The notes beneath the pieces are model-generated. The model saw nothing but the letters and a program-made list of their open reading frames with translations, did not search any database and was not told the DNA's origin. The position numbers were made by a program, and so were the translations under genes. Below are positions 45,405 to 54,650 of a stretch of 64,000 bases of DNA, piece by piece (the first letter of the stretch is position 1; each line of letters begins with the position of its first letter). Origin of the DNA: Elusimicrobium minutum (GTDB lineage Bacteria; Elusimicrobiota; Elusimicrobia; Elusimicrobiales; UBA9959); NCBI GenBank assembly GCA_020723765.1, contig DYIF01000002.1, positions 1-64,000 of the forward strand, read 5' to 3'.

Positions 45405-46940
45405 ATGAAAATATTATTAATAGCTTTGTCCTTTATAAATCTATCCATATTTTCTCAAACCGTAGATAATATGTGCGATAATCTTTTTTCGTCTTTGGAC
45501 AAAACCAAAGAAAACAAAATAGCGATAATAGAATTTTCTTCCATAAACTCAAAAAACGAAGACGCCAAAATAATCCGAGAAAGAATAACTACTAAATTCG
45601 CGGGATATCCCAAAATAACTCTTGTGGAAAGATCCCTTCTGGATAAAGTTTTATCCGAAATAAAATTACAAACCACGGGAATAATAAACGAAAAAGATAT
45701 GACAAAAATAGGAGAAATGACCGGCGCGGATTATGTTATAACCGGAACCGTTAATAATCTTAAAAACAACAAACTTGAGATAAACTCAAGGATAATAGAA
45801 ATAAAAACCGGCAAAATAATTTCCGCGGCGAAATCTTCTATAGATAAAGATTGGGAAGATGTTACCATATCTACAAAAACACCGGTCTATTCTCAAAAAC
45901 CTTTAACTCAAGTGGCCATATTATTAGACACATCCAATTCTATGGACGGACTTATAGAGCAGGCGAGAAGGCAGATATGGGCCATTGTAAAAGAATTATC
46001 AAAATACGAAAAGGGAGGGCAGGGTAATAAAATAGAGGTGGCGTTATTTGAATACGGCAATAATTCTCTGGAGAAAGACAAAGGATATATAAGAAAAGTC
46101 AGCGATTTTACCGATGATATGGACAAAATAGCGAAAGAATTATTTTCGTTAAAAACAAACGGAGGAGATGAATACTGCGGATGGGCGATAAAAGAAGCGG
46201 TAAACAATCTTAAATGGGATAAAAGAGACGACGTATATAAAGCCATATTCATAGCGGGAAACGAACCTTTCACTCAAGGCCCGGTGCCATACGAAGAAGC
46301 GGTAAATTTAGCCAAATCTAAGGGGATATTTGTAAACACCATATTTTGCGGACCAAGGCAACAAGGCATAGCGCAAAAATGGAAAGACGGCGCATTGCTT
46401 GCCGAAGGAGAATATTCAAACATAGACCAAAACCAAATTTCATCCATAGAAACTCCTTACGACGATAAATTAGTGGAATTAAATCAAAAAATAAACCAAA
46501 CCTATATACCTTACGGCGCCGGCTCAAAAGAAAAATACGAAAACAAAATAGCTCTGGATAAAGCTTCATTATCTCAATCAAAATCGGTTTTGGCCGAAAG
46601 AGCTTCTTATGCCGGCTCGGCTCCGCAGGCGGCATATTCGGCATGGGATCTTATAACCGCCATTGAAAATGGGAACATAAACCCGGACAATATTAAAAAC
46701 GAAGATTTACCCGAAGAATTAAAGAAAATGAGCAAAACTGAATTGCAAAAATATATCAATGAAAAATTGGAAGAACGAAAAAAAATAAGAGCCGAAATCA
46801 AAAAAACCGAAATGGAAAGAGAAAAATTTTTAGAATCCAAGAAAACTCAATCTAACGAAGATTTAGGAAAAGCTGTAATAAACGCTATAAGAAATCAAGT
46901 TACGAGAAAAGGATATACCCAGAAATCCGAAAAACATTAA
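45405..46940 (+). CDS. Secreted FlgO/CsgG-like protein with von Willebrand A domain
   Basis: 511 residues. Signal peptide (MKILLIALSFINLSIFS), then a FlgO/CsgG-like domain: KIAIIEFSSINSKNEDAKIIRERITTKF, ITLVERSLLDKVLSEI and KIGEMTGADYVITGTVN are its signatures. Next is a VWA domain with MIDAS start DTSNSM near 174 and later GGDEYCGWAIKEAV and IFIAGNEPF. The last ~160 residues are charged, with a helical coiled-coil-like tail (ELQKYINEKLEERKKIRAEIKKTEMER). The combination suggests a metal-dependent adhesion or assembly protein of the periplasm or outer membrane. It is followed by a secreted glycosidase and NupC. Confidence 0.82.
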   Translation: MKILLIALSFINLSIFSQTVDNMCDNLFSSLDKTKENKIAIIEFSSINSKNEDAKIIRERITTKFAGYPKITLVERSLLDKVLSEIKLQTTGIINEKDMTKIGEMTGADYVITGTVNNLKNNKLEINSRIIEIKTGKIISAAKSSIDKDWEDVTISTKTPVYSQKPLTQVAILLDTSNSMDGLIEQARRQIWAIVKELSKYEKGGQGNKIEVALFEYGNNSLEKDKGYIRKVSDFTDDMDKIAKELFSLKTNGGDEYCGWAIKEAVNNLKWDKRDDVYKAIFIAGNEPFTQGPVPYEEAVNLAKSKGIFVNTIFCGPRQQGIAQKWKDGALLAEGEYSNIDQNQISSIETPYDDKLVELNQKINQTYIPYGAGSKEKYENKIALDKASLSQSKSVLAERASYAGSAPQAAYSAWDLITAIENGNINPDNIKNEDLPEELKKMSKTELQKYINEKLEERKKIRAEIKKTEMEREKFLESKKTQSNEDLGKAVINAIRNQVTRKGYTQKSEKH

Positions 46941-46958
46941 AAAGGTCAGCTTAACCCG

Positions 46959-48494
46959 ATGAAAAAGATACTTCTTTTTTTAGCCGTTATTAATTTAAAT
47001 TTTTTATATTCTCAAAATCTTGAAGACAAGATATCTCAAATGTTATGGCCGGCCTTCGACACCGACCAGACGGAAAAAATTAAAAAGGCAGCGAATGAAA
47101 ACATAGGCGGAATACAAATAATGTGGGGCGAATACTCAGACGAAAAGACGAGAGGAATAATACAAGAATTGTATGAAATAACAAAAGACTCTTACCCCCC
47201 GTTTATAGCAATCGATTATGAAGGAGGAAGCGTATATATACATCAAACGCATAATATTTTAAATTTGCCTTCAAACATGGCCATAGGCAAATCCGAAGAC
47301 TATAAAAATATACCCATTCTTTTCTATCTTTTAGGATTAGAGCTTAAAAAATTAGGGATCAATACCGTTTTTTCTCCTACCGCGGATGTAAATACGGAAA
47401 AATATAATCCCATAATCAATGTAAGAGCTTTTTCCGACGACAAAAATGTAGTAACCAAGATTTCGGAAATGGTAATAGACGGTTTTACATCCGCCGGAAT
47501 AATTCCGACATTAAAACATTTTCCAGGCCACGGCATGACCAGATCAGACTCTCATCTTACCCTTCCCGTTACCGACATAGACCCCATAGAATTGTATCAA
47601 ACTCACATATATCCTTTTAAAAGTATCATAGAAAAGAAAAAAGCCGATATAATAATGGTTTCTCACGTTTTATATAAAAATATAGACAAAGATATGCCCG
47701 CAAGTTTATCCCGGATAATAATTACGAATATACTAAGAGACCAATTAAAATACGAGGGAGTGATTATAACCGACAGTCTGGATATGAAAGCCGTAACATC
47801 TAAATATTCCATAGAAAAAGCCGCAGTATTGGCTATAAAAAACGGGGCGGATATGATTTTAATAGGCAAATACCCCGTAAACAAAGTAAGAGATGAGATA
47901 TTAAAAGCTTTAAAAAACCGAGAAATATCCGAGCAAAGAATAGAAGAGTCTTATAAAAGAATTATCTCATTAAAAGAAAAATATAAAAAAAACGGATTTA
48001 GAATAGAAAACGGCCTATTCGATATGGCATACAAAAAAATTGCGAATGAAATATCTTTTAAATCGATAAAGGTAATAAAAGGGAATCTGGAAAACATAAA
48101 AAAATCGAAAATAGCGTTTTTATTATTCCTACCTCAACGATTCTCCACCGAGGCGACTATAATATATGAGGAAATGGCAAAAAATGGATTTGACATAAAA
48201 ATCACCGTATCAAATTCGGACAAAATAAACGCAGATAATTTCTTCGAAGAAAACAAAACCGATTTAATTATAATAGGAAATTACTCCTGGCCGAATATGA
48301 ACGAAAAAAAATTAAAAACGATAAAAGAATTATCAAAAAAATACAACCGAAAAATATTTATAAATTTTCTAAATCCAATAGATTCCGAATTTTTATACGA
48401 TGATTTCGACACGATAATAGAAACATACGGAATAAACGAATTTTCCGCATACTCTTTAGCCAAGATACTCAATAACGAAAAGTTAACGGAATAA
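46959..48494 (+). CDS. Secreted GH3 beta-N-acetylhexosaminidase-like protein (NagZ-like)
   Basis: 511 residues with a short signal peptide (KILLFLAVINLNFLYS). GH3 family motifs: PPFIAIDYEGGSVYIH near 85-95, PTADVNT, KHFPGHGMTRSDSHLTLPV near 185 (NagZ family loop holding the His-Asp catalytic pair) and VIITDSLDMKAV near 270 with the catalytic Asp. It probably cleaves beta-N-acetylglucosaminyl bonds of peptidoglycan or chitin-like glycans outside the cytoplasm. A C-terminal domain of ~170 residues follows the barrel. It lies 18 bases after the FlgO/VWA gene, so co-transcription is likely. Confidence 0.88.
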   Translation: MKKILLFLAVINLNFLYSQNLEDKISQMLWPAFDTDQTEKIKKAANENIGGIQIMWGEYSDEKTRGIIQELYEITKDSYPPFIAIDYEGGSVYIHQTHNILNLPSNMAIGKSEDYKNIPILFYLLGLELKKLGINTVFSPTADVNTEKYNPIINVRAFSDDKNVVTKISEMVIDGFTSAGIIPTLKHFPGHGMTRSDSHLTLPVTDIDPIELYQTHIYPFKSIIEKKKADIIMVSHVLYKNIDKDMPASLSRIIITNILRDQLKYEGVIITDSLDMKAVTSKYSIEKAAVLAIKNGADMILIGKYPVNKVRDEILKALKNREISEQRIEESYKRIISLKEKYKKNGFRIENGLFDMAYKKIANEISFKSIKVIKGNLENIKKSKIAFLLFLPQRFSTEATIIYEEMAKNGFDIKITVSNSDKINADNFFEENKTDLIIIGNYSWPNMNEKKLKTIKELSKKYNRKIFINFLNPIDSEFLYDDFDTIIETYGINEFSAYSLAKILNNEKLTE

Positions 48495-48531
48495 TTTTTA
48501 AGTTTGATATAATATCTATATCGGAGGAAAG

Positions 48532-49758
48532 ATGGAAAAACTCATAAGTTTTATTGGAATTTTTATTTTAATCGCAATAGCATGGGTTTTCAGCAAAAAC
48601 AAAAAAGCCGTAAATTATAAAACCGTTTTGATGGGAACATTGATACAGCTGATATTCGCGCTTTTGGTTCTTAAATTCCCTCCGGGTAGAAAATTTTTCG
48701 AAATAATGAACGACGTAATAATTAAAGTAATATCTTTTTCAAACGACGGGGCTAAATTTATATTCGGCGGTCTTATAGATAATCAAAGCTTAGGGTTTAT
48801 ATTCGCTTTTCAGGTATTGCCGACTATAATCTTCTTTTCATCTTTAATGTCCGTTTTATACTACTTAGGAATAATGCAAAAAATAGTTCTTTTTTTCGCA
48901 AAGATAATGACTAAATTTATGGGCACAAGCGGTGCCGAATCTTTATCCGCAAGCGCGAATATTTTCGTAGGACAAACCGAGGCTCCTCTTGTCGTAAGAC
49001 CATACGTAAGCGAGATGACCCAGAGCGAACTCATGGCGGTTATGACCGGAGGCATGGCAACAATAGCCGGAGGCGTGATGGCGGCTTATGTGGGAATATT
49101 AAAAGATTATCTTCCAAACATAGCTGGACACTTATTAGCCGCTTCCATAATGAGCGCTCCGGCGGCACTTGTTATGGCCAAGATAATAGTTCCAGAAACC
49201 GAAGAACCAAAAACCAAAGGGGTCGTAAAACTAAACGTAGAAATACAGGACGCAAACATAATAGACGCGGCGGCAAACGGCGCCACAACCGGAATGACAT
49301 TGGCTTTAAACGTGGCGGCATGTCTGGTCGCTTTTATGGCTCTTTTAGCTTTATGCAATTACATAGTCGGATTTATCTCTCCCGGACTTACTCTTGAGAA
49401 AATAATGGGATGGATATTCTATCCTTTAGCGTGGATTATGGGAGTTCCATCAAACGATTTGATGAAAGTGGCCGAATGGATGGGACAAAAAACCATATTA
49501 AACGAGTTTGTAGCTTATTTTAACATGGCTAATTTTCTAAAAGACAATCCCAATATGATTTCGGAAAGAGCGATAATAATATCATCTTACGCCTTATGCG
49601 GTTTTTCCAACTTTCTATCCATAGCTATTCAAATAGGCGGAATAGGCGGAATAGCTCCCAATAGAAGGCACGATCTGGCAAAATTGGGATTATATGCTGT
49701 TTTGGCGGGTTCTTTGGCGTGTTTTATGACCGCGGCGATAGCGGGGCTTCTTATATAA
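48532..49758 (+). CDS. NupC-family concentrative nucleoside transporter
   Basis: 408 residues with about ten membrane helices plus re-entrant regions. Family signatures: FQVLPTIIFFSSLMSVLYYLGIMQKIV, GTSGAESLSASANIFVGQTEAPLVVRPYV near 140-160, the MTGGMATIAGGVMAAYV segment, and C-terminal SYALCGFSNFLSIAIQIGGIGGIAPNRR. It imports nucleosides with a cation. CGGAGG precedes the ATG and a TATAAT hexamer lies at 48508-48513, so it may have its own promoter. Its stop is directly adjacent to the murB stop on the other strand. Confidence 0.95.
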   Translation: MEKLISFIGIFILIAIAWVFSKNKKAVNYKTVLMGTLIQLIFALLVLKFPPGRKFFEIMNDVIIKVISFSNDGAKFIFGGLIDNQSLGFIFAFQVLPTIIFFSSLMSVLYYLGIMQKIVLFFAKIMTKFMGTSGAESLSASANIFVGQTEAPLVVRPYVSEMTQSELMAVMTGGMATIAGGVMAAYVGILKDYLPNIAGHLLAASIMSAPAALVMAKIIVPETEEPKTKGVVKLNVEIQDANIIDAAANGATTGMTLALNVAACLVAFMALLALCNYIVGFISPGLTLEKIMGWIFYPLAWIMGVPSNDLMKVAEWMGQKTILNEFVAYFNMANFLKDNPNMISERAIIISSYALCGFSNFLSIAIQIGGIGGIAPNRRHDLAKLGLYAVLAGSLACFMTAAIAGLLI

Positions 49759-50655
49759 TCAAAACTTACCGACGATTATTTGCTCAAGCTCCAAATCTAT
49801 CGAGGTCTTTTTATAAACCTCTTCTTTTATCTTCAATATTAAATTGTAAATATCCGACGATTTTGCGTTTCCCTTATTTATTATAAACCCGCAATGCTTT
49901 GCGCTTACTTCCGCGTCTCCTATTCGAAGCCCCTTAAGACCGCATTCATCTATGAGCTTAGAGGCGTAGTTATTTTTAGGTCTTTTAAATACGCTACCGG
50001 CGGATGGATAGTCAAGAGGTTGTTTTATTTTTCTTTTGCTTATTATTTCTTCCCTTATTTTTTTTAACTCGTTCGCATCGCCATAATCGAACTTAAACAA
50101 GGCATTCAATATAAAGCACTCGTCTATCCCTTCAACTTTTCTGTAACCGTAATTAATATTCGATTTTTCAATTTTTTTTATATCCCCTTTAATATCTAAA
50201 ACCGAAAAAGAAATCAATTTATCGAATGTTTCCTGTTCAAAAGCTCCGGCGTTCATTTTAACCGCTCCTCCGACGGTCCCGGGAATATACGAGGTTTTTT
50301 CAAGGCCGGCCAATCCTTTATTAACGCATATTTCTATCATATTATCCCACTTAAAACCGCAATCTACGGATATCTCGTTATCTTTCGTATTTATTTTGTT
50401 TAACATATCTGTTTTTATAAAAACACCTCTAAATCCGTCGTCGCTTACAAGTATATTTGTCGCGTTACCGCATATGAAATAATCGATATTCCTTTTAACC
50501 AAAATATCGAATAGCCATACTATTTCTTCTTGCGTTTGAGGATATACTATCAAATCTATTTCCCCCCCGGTTTTATAGCTCGTTATTTCTCTGGCCAAAA
50601 CCCCGGATAAAGCCCTTTTTTGAAATCTCGATTTTATAAGTTCATACGAATTCAT
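49759..50655 (-). CDS. murB: UDP-N-acetylenolpyruvoylglucosamine reductase
   Basis: 298 residues, normal for MurB. FAD and substrate motifs: the TGGEIDLIVYPQTQEE strand region, CGNATNILVSDDGFRGVFIKT near 60-80, LEKTSYIPGTVGGAVKMNAGAF near 118-139, INYGYRKVEG near 165-175, and the active-site serine in YPSAGSVFKRP near 215-225, with final catalytic Glu in SIDLELEQIIVGKF. It makes UDP-N-acetylmuramate in the cytoplasm. It overlaps the EamA gene upstream by 14 bases. Confidence 0.95.
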   Translation of the reverse strand: MNSYELIKSRFQKRALSGVLAREITSYKTGGEIDLIVYPQTQEEIVWLFDILVKRNIDYFICGNATNILVSDDGFRGVFIKTDMLNKINTKDNEISVDCGFKWDNMIEICVNKGLAGLEKTSYIPGTVGGAVKMNAGAFEQETFDKLISFSVLDIKGDIKKIEKSNINYGYRKVEGIDECFILNALFKFDYGDANELKKIREEIISKRKIKQPLDYPSAGSVFKRPKNNYASKLIDECGLKGLRIGDAEVSAKHCGFIINKGNAKSSDIYNLILKIKEEVYKKTSIDLELEQIIVGKF

Positions 50656-51550
50656 TGCAACCGCCTCTATATTTATTATTATCGTTCAAAACAAAATAAA
50701 CTCCGATTAAAATTAACACTCCGCCGTAGAAAGTCAAAGGAAGTATTTTTTCTCCTAAAATAAAATACGCGCTTATTATTGTGGCGAAAGGTTCGTCGTA
50801 TATAAAATATGAAGACTTAACCGGACCCAAACCTTCAACCGAATTATTCCAGAAAAGATAACCTAAAAAAGAAGACAAAAAACATAAGTAGAAAACCGAA
50901 CTCCATCCTAAAAAATCCAGATTCTTTAGTTCCGATAGCAGAGAATATTTAAATTCGAAGGGTATTAAGCTGACAAAAGCCAAAGCCATAGTCATAGCCG
51001 TAACCTCTTTTTGAGAATAATTTCTAAACCATCTTTTAGTTAAAACCACATACAAAGCCCAGGTAAAAGAACTTGTTAAAAATATCAAATCCCCTTTAGT
51101 CGAGGGCATAGAAATATTTAGTTTTCCAACCGAATACATAACCACCAGAGAACCGAACATCCCAAATAGAAAACCTAAAATTTTATTTCTGGATATTGTC
51201 GCACCTAAGATAAATTCTATTAAAACTATCACAATGGGCGTCAAAGCTATGATAAATCCGGCATTAGTGGATGTGGTATATTTCAAGGCATAACTTTGCG
51301 AAAACTGCTGGAGGCTAACCCCTAAGATAGACATTATTAACAATTTAAAAACCAATTCTTTTTTTAAAAATTTTTTAAAATCCGGTTTAACGAATAAAAT
51401 CAATAAAAGACTTCCGACAAAACTTCTTATAAAAACAAGAGACAAAGGAGATATTAAAGAGACGGTATGCTTTGTAAAAGGATAAGCCCCCCCCCAAACT
51501 ATAGTAGCAAACAACACCTGAAAGTATAATTTAAACTTATTTTTATCCAT
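50642..51550 (-). CDS. EamA-family (DMT superfamily) permease
   Basis: 302 residues with ten predicted membrane helices in two EamA repeats. Typical segments: ATIVWGGAYPFTKHTVSLISPLSLVFIRSFVGSLLLI near residues 15-50, and FSQSYALKYTTSTNAGFIIALTPIVIVLIEF; the second repeat includes YFILGEKILPLTFYGGVLILIGVYFV. Substrate (amino acids, metabolites) unknown. Its ATG is seven bases past the stem of the rocD terminator and directly adjoins that terminator's T-run, with no Shine-Dalgarno visible, so initiation is unusual. It overlaps murB by 14 bases. Confidence 0.88.
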   Translation of the reverse strand: MDKNKFKLYFQVLFATIVWGGAYPFTKHTVSLISPLSLVFIRSFVGSLLLILFVKPDFKKFLKKELVFKLLIMSILGVSLQQFSQSYALKYTTSTNAGFIIALTPIVIVLIEFILGATISRNKILGFLFGMFGSLVVMYSVGKLNISMPSTKGDLIFLTSSFTWALYVVLTKRWFRNYSQKEVTAMTMALAFVSLIPFEFKYSLLSELKNLDFLGWSSVFYLCFLSSFLGYLFWNNSVEGLGPVKSSYFIYDEPFATIISAYFILGEKILPLTFYGGVLILIGVYFVLNDNNKYRGGCNEFV

Positions 51551-51556
51551 AAATAA

Positions 51557-51580
51557 AAGCGGCGGGTTTTCCCGCCGCTT
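51557..51580 (-). terminator. Intrinsic terminator between rocD and the EamA gene
   Basis: A perfect 10-bp stem AAGCGGCGGG / CCCGCCGCTT with a 4-base loop, followed on the minus strand by TTATTT, lies 23 bases after the rocD stop. It ends seven bases before the EamA start codon. Confidence 0.85.
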
Positions 51581-51602
51581 AGACCGATTTTAAGTCAATG
51601 AT

Positions 51603-52817
51603 TTATTTTGAAAGAACTTTTTCTATTCTCTTAAGCGCCCAGTCTATTTCTTTTTTAGTTATAACAAGAGGCGGAGCGAATCTTATAACCATATCGTGAG
51701 TTTCTTTTGCAAGCACTCCCAAACTCATTAACTCTTCGCAATATGGTCTGGCTTTGGTATCAAGCTCCACACCTATTAAAAGACCTCTTCCTCTTACCTC
51801 TTTTATATGAGGACCTTTTATTTCTTTTAGTTTAGATATAAAATATTCTCCCATCTCGGCGGATTTCTCGACAAGCTTTTCTTCTTTTATAACTTTAAGA
51901 GCTTCTCTGGCTACTGCGCATGCAAGGGGGTTTCCGCCGAAAGTGGAACCGTGATCTCCGGGTTTATATACGCCTAAAATTTCCTTAGAAGATACCACCG
52001 CCGAAACCGGATAAACTCCGCCGCCCAAAGCTTTGCCCAAACACATCATATCCGGTTTTATCCCTTCCCACTCCGAACAGAATTTTTTCCCGGTTCTTCC
52101 AAACCCGGTCTGTATTTCGTCGGCTATGAAAAGGATATTGTTTTTTTTGCAAAGCTCGTAGGCTTTTTTAAGATATCCCTGTGGAGGAATTTTTATTCCG
52201 GCTTCCCCCTGTATGGGCTCGACCAAAAAAGCCACCGTATTTTTGGTTATCGCTTTTTCAAGCTCGTTTATATCGCCGTATTTAACAACTTTAAAACCGG
52301 GAGTAAAAGGGCCAAATCCATCTCTATACTGAGGCTCGGTCGAGAAAGAAACTATGGTTACGGTTCTTCCGTGAAAGTTGTCCGTTACCGTTATTATTTC
52401 GGCTTTATCTTCCTCGACTCCTTTAACTTTATACCCCCATTTTCTTGCGGTTTTTAAAGCTGTTTCTACCGCTTCCGCGCCGCTATTCATAGGAAGAGCC
52501 ATTTCGTAGCCGGTAAATTCGCAAAGTTCTTTAAAAAATGGACCTATCTGATCGTTATTAAAGGCTCTGGAAGTAAGAGTAACTTTCTTAGCCTGCCTTA
52601 CAAGAGCTCTTATTATCTTTGGATGTCTATGGCCGTGATTTAAAGCGGAATATGCGCTTAACATATCCATATATCTATTTCCGTCTATATCTTTAACCCA
52701 AACACCCTTAGCGGAAGTTATTACAACCGGAAGAGGATGATAATTATGGGCACCGTATTCCTCCGCCAGTTTTATCATATTATCAGATTTCCCGGTAATC
52801 TTAACCGAATTATTCAT
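51603..52817 (-). CDS. rocD: Ornithine aminotransferase
   Basis: 404 residues, class-III PLP aminotransferase. Motifs: [48 protein letters not shown], the N-terminal signature of ornithine aminotransferases; [67 protein letters not shown] with the PLP-binding lysine; and [18 protein letters not shown]. It converts L-ornithine + 2-oxoglutarate to glutamate-5-semialdehyde + glutamate, linking arginine/ornithine to glutamate and proline. It has a good terminator downstream. Confidence 0.94.
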   Translation of the reverse strand: MNNSVKITGKSDNMIKLAEEYGAHNYHPLPVVITSAKGVWVKDIDGNRYMDMLSAYSALNHGHRHPKIIRALVRQAKKVTLTSRAFNNDQIGPFFKELCEFTGYEMALPMNSGAEAVETALKTARKWGYKVKGVEEDKAEIITVTDNFHGRTVTIVSFSTEPQYRDGFGPFTPGFKVVKYGDINELEKAITKNTVAFLVEPIQGEAGIKIPPQGYLKKAYELCKKNNILFIADEIQTGFGRTGKKFCSEWEGIKPDMMCLGKALGGGVYPVSAVVSSKEILGVYKPGDHGSTFGGNPLACAVAREALKVIKEEKLVEKSAEMGEYFISKLKEIKGPHIKEVRGRGLLIGVELDTKARPYCEELMSLGVLAKETHDMVIRFAPPLVITKKEIDWALKRIEKVLSK

Positions 52818-52836
52818 AAATACCTCCGTTTTATTA

Positions 52837-53562
52837 TTAAAATCTTACGCCAAGGCCGAAGTTATACCCTTTTTCGCTGTGTATTATGCTATATGCTCCG
52901 TATAAATATACAAGCGGAAGAGGGCTAAACTTAACCCCCAATGTATATCTTGAACCTGAAGCCGATTCGTCTATACCGTCAAAGCCCGTTATCCCGTCTA
53001 TTTCGAGCTTTGTTTTATCTATACCTATTCCGGCGAAAGGCTTAACAATAGGTATATCCCATGAACCGACTATATCTAAAGAAATGTGACTGCCTTTAAA
53101 ATAATCGTAGTTTATTTTATCGTAATATAGCATAGCCGAAAGGTCAGGCATAAATTTAGTAATCATTCCGCTTTTAAATATGTTGTATCTCAATCCCCCG
53201 CCGATTATATTGAGGCCGGAGTATGAAAAACCTCTTAAAGTAAAATCTAGTCCCGTAAGAGGAATTCCCACCGAACCGTGAACCATTGGAATTCCAAAAC
53301 TTTTAACTCCCGCATTTTTCAATATTTTATTGCCTGAAGCCGGTTCTTTTTGTATAGCCATATCGAAACCGATATCAAATCCCGGAAAACCCAGGGCTCT
53401 TCCCGAATTAAAATCGTTTGCTCCCAAAACCCCGCCGAAATCCTTTACGAAAGCCTTAAAATCCGATTGAGAAAAATAAGTTTTAAAATCTTCGAAAGGA
53501 TCGGCAAATAGGTTAAACGAAAACGACAAAAAAAGCGAGACCAACAATGAAATCTTTTTCAT
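52837..53562 (-). CDS. Predicted outer-membrane beta-barrel protein
   Basis: 241 residues from the ATG at 53562, preferred over the start at 53595 because AGGAGG lies just before it. Signal peptide [20 protein letters not shown]. The mature part has repeated amphipathic strands, many Gly and Tyr, and ends with the aromatic carboxyl-terminal strand YNFGLGVRF that BAM recognises. It resembles the small barrel or DUF6588-type proteins, without a specific function. It lies downstream of a glycosyltransferase and upstream of rocD on the same strand. Confidence 0.65.
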   Translation of the reverse strand: MKKISLLVSLFLSFSFNLFADPFEDFKTYFSQSDFKAFVKDFGGVLGANDFNSGRALGFPGFDIGFDMAIQKEPASGNKILKNAGVKSFGIPMVHGSVGIPLTGLDFTLRGFSYSGLNIIGGGLRYNIFKSGMITKFMPDLSAMLYYDKINYDYFKGSHISLDIVGSWDIPIVKPFAGIGIDKTKLEIDGITGFDGIDESASGSRYTLGVKFSPLPLVYLYGAYSIIHSEKGYNFGLGVRF

Positions 53563-53584
53563 ATATCCTCCTAAAATCATTATA

Positions 53585-54604
53585 CTAAATTTCAAAAAAA
53601 TATTTTTTTCTTAATAACATCGCTTTATTTCTTATTTTTAAAAACAAAAATTTAGGCAAAATGGAATATAAAATTAAAGTTATAAAAAAAGAAGAAAAAA
53701 TAAGGCTAACCGCCCCCACGCGGGCTACGACATCGGAAAATATTTTTTTAGCGGAAACGTTGTCTTTTAAAGCGTAAATAGATACCAACATATTGGCTAA
53801 TCTTAAAAAAGATCTTTTTTTCCATAAATCAAAAATTTTTTTTCTCTCCGGCCACAAAGAAACGCCATCCGAATAAACGGACTCCGTCAATTTTTTTACA
53901 TTATCTAAGAAATCGGAATATGTCGTTTTGATAGTGGCGCTAAAATCGGTCACATTCCATACATAAAAAACTTTATCTATGTAAAGAACCTTTCCTCTTA
54001 AAAAAAATCTTAAATGAGATTCAAGGTCGTCGCTAATTATTCCGGCCCTGTAAAAATCGAGTTCCAAAGCCTTTTCCCTGTCGTATAAAACGGCCCCGTG
54101 AGAGTAAAAAATATTAGGATATTTCATAACAAGCCGAAAACCGTCTATAAGTTTATTCGGCGGAATATTTTCAAAATATTTTTTAACCGAAGAATCGTAT
54201 TTAACAAATCCCCCAAGTATCGCGACAATCTCATCGCTATAATTTTCTTTAAATTTGCAAATAGCCGCCGAAATAACCGAATCGTCGTACAAATAATCGT
54301 CTCCGTCAAGCATTAAAACCCAATCGCCTTTTGATAGTTCATATAAAAGTTTTTTGTAAGTTTTAGTTCTGCCTAAGTTATTTTCGTTTCTAAAAATTTT
54401 AATCCTTTTTTTTTCTTCCTCTCTCAAACCCTCATAAAAACTCTTAATAATGTCCCAGCTGCCGTCCGTCGACATATCGTCTAAAACTATCACTTCCAAA
54501 TCGGAATAATCTTGATTTAAAGCGGAATTTACGGCTTTTAAAATCCGATCTTTAAAGTTATAACACGGTATCATTATAGATACGGAAGGATTTTTAAAAC
54601 CCAT
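53585..54604 (-). CDS. Family-2 glycosyltransferase
   Basis: 339 residues. The N-terminal GT-A domain reads VSIMIPCYNFKDRILKAVNSALNQDYSDLEVIVLDDMSTDGSWDII, later GDWVLMLDGDDYLYDDS with the metal-binding D-x-D, and RAGIISDDLESHLRFFLRGKV for the acceptor-site E/D. A hydrophobic helix (residues ~303-320) and basic tail anchor it to the membrane. It adds a sugar to a lipid-linked or surface glycan; donor and acceptor unknown. GGAG precedes the ATG. It diverges from the GT39 cluster. Confidence 0.88.
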   Translation of the reverse strand: MGFKNPSVSIMIPCYNFKDRILKAVNSALNQDYSDLEVIVLDDMSTDGSWDIIKSFYEGLREEEKKRIKIFRNENNLGRTKTYKKLLYELSKGDWVLMLDGDDYLYDDSVISAAICKFKENYSDEIVAILGGFVKYDSSVKKYFENIPPNKLIDGFRLVMKYPNIFYSHGAVLYDREKALELDFYRAGIISDDLESHLRFFLRGKVLYIDKVFYVWNVTDFSATIKTTYSDFLDNVKKLTESVYSDGVSLWPERKKIFDLWKKRSFLRLANMLVSIYALKDNVSAKKIFSDVVARVGAVSLIFSSFFITLILYSILPKFLFLKIRNKAMLLRKKYFFEI

Positions 54605-54650
54605 TTTTGCTCCTTATTTAATTTTACAAAAAATTATAAAATATCTATAA

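Noticed and set aside
45908-46273. 121-codon minus-strand frame inside the FlgO/VWA gene
   Set aside because: Shadow frame; no initiation signal and no recognisable domain.
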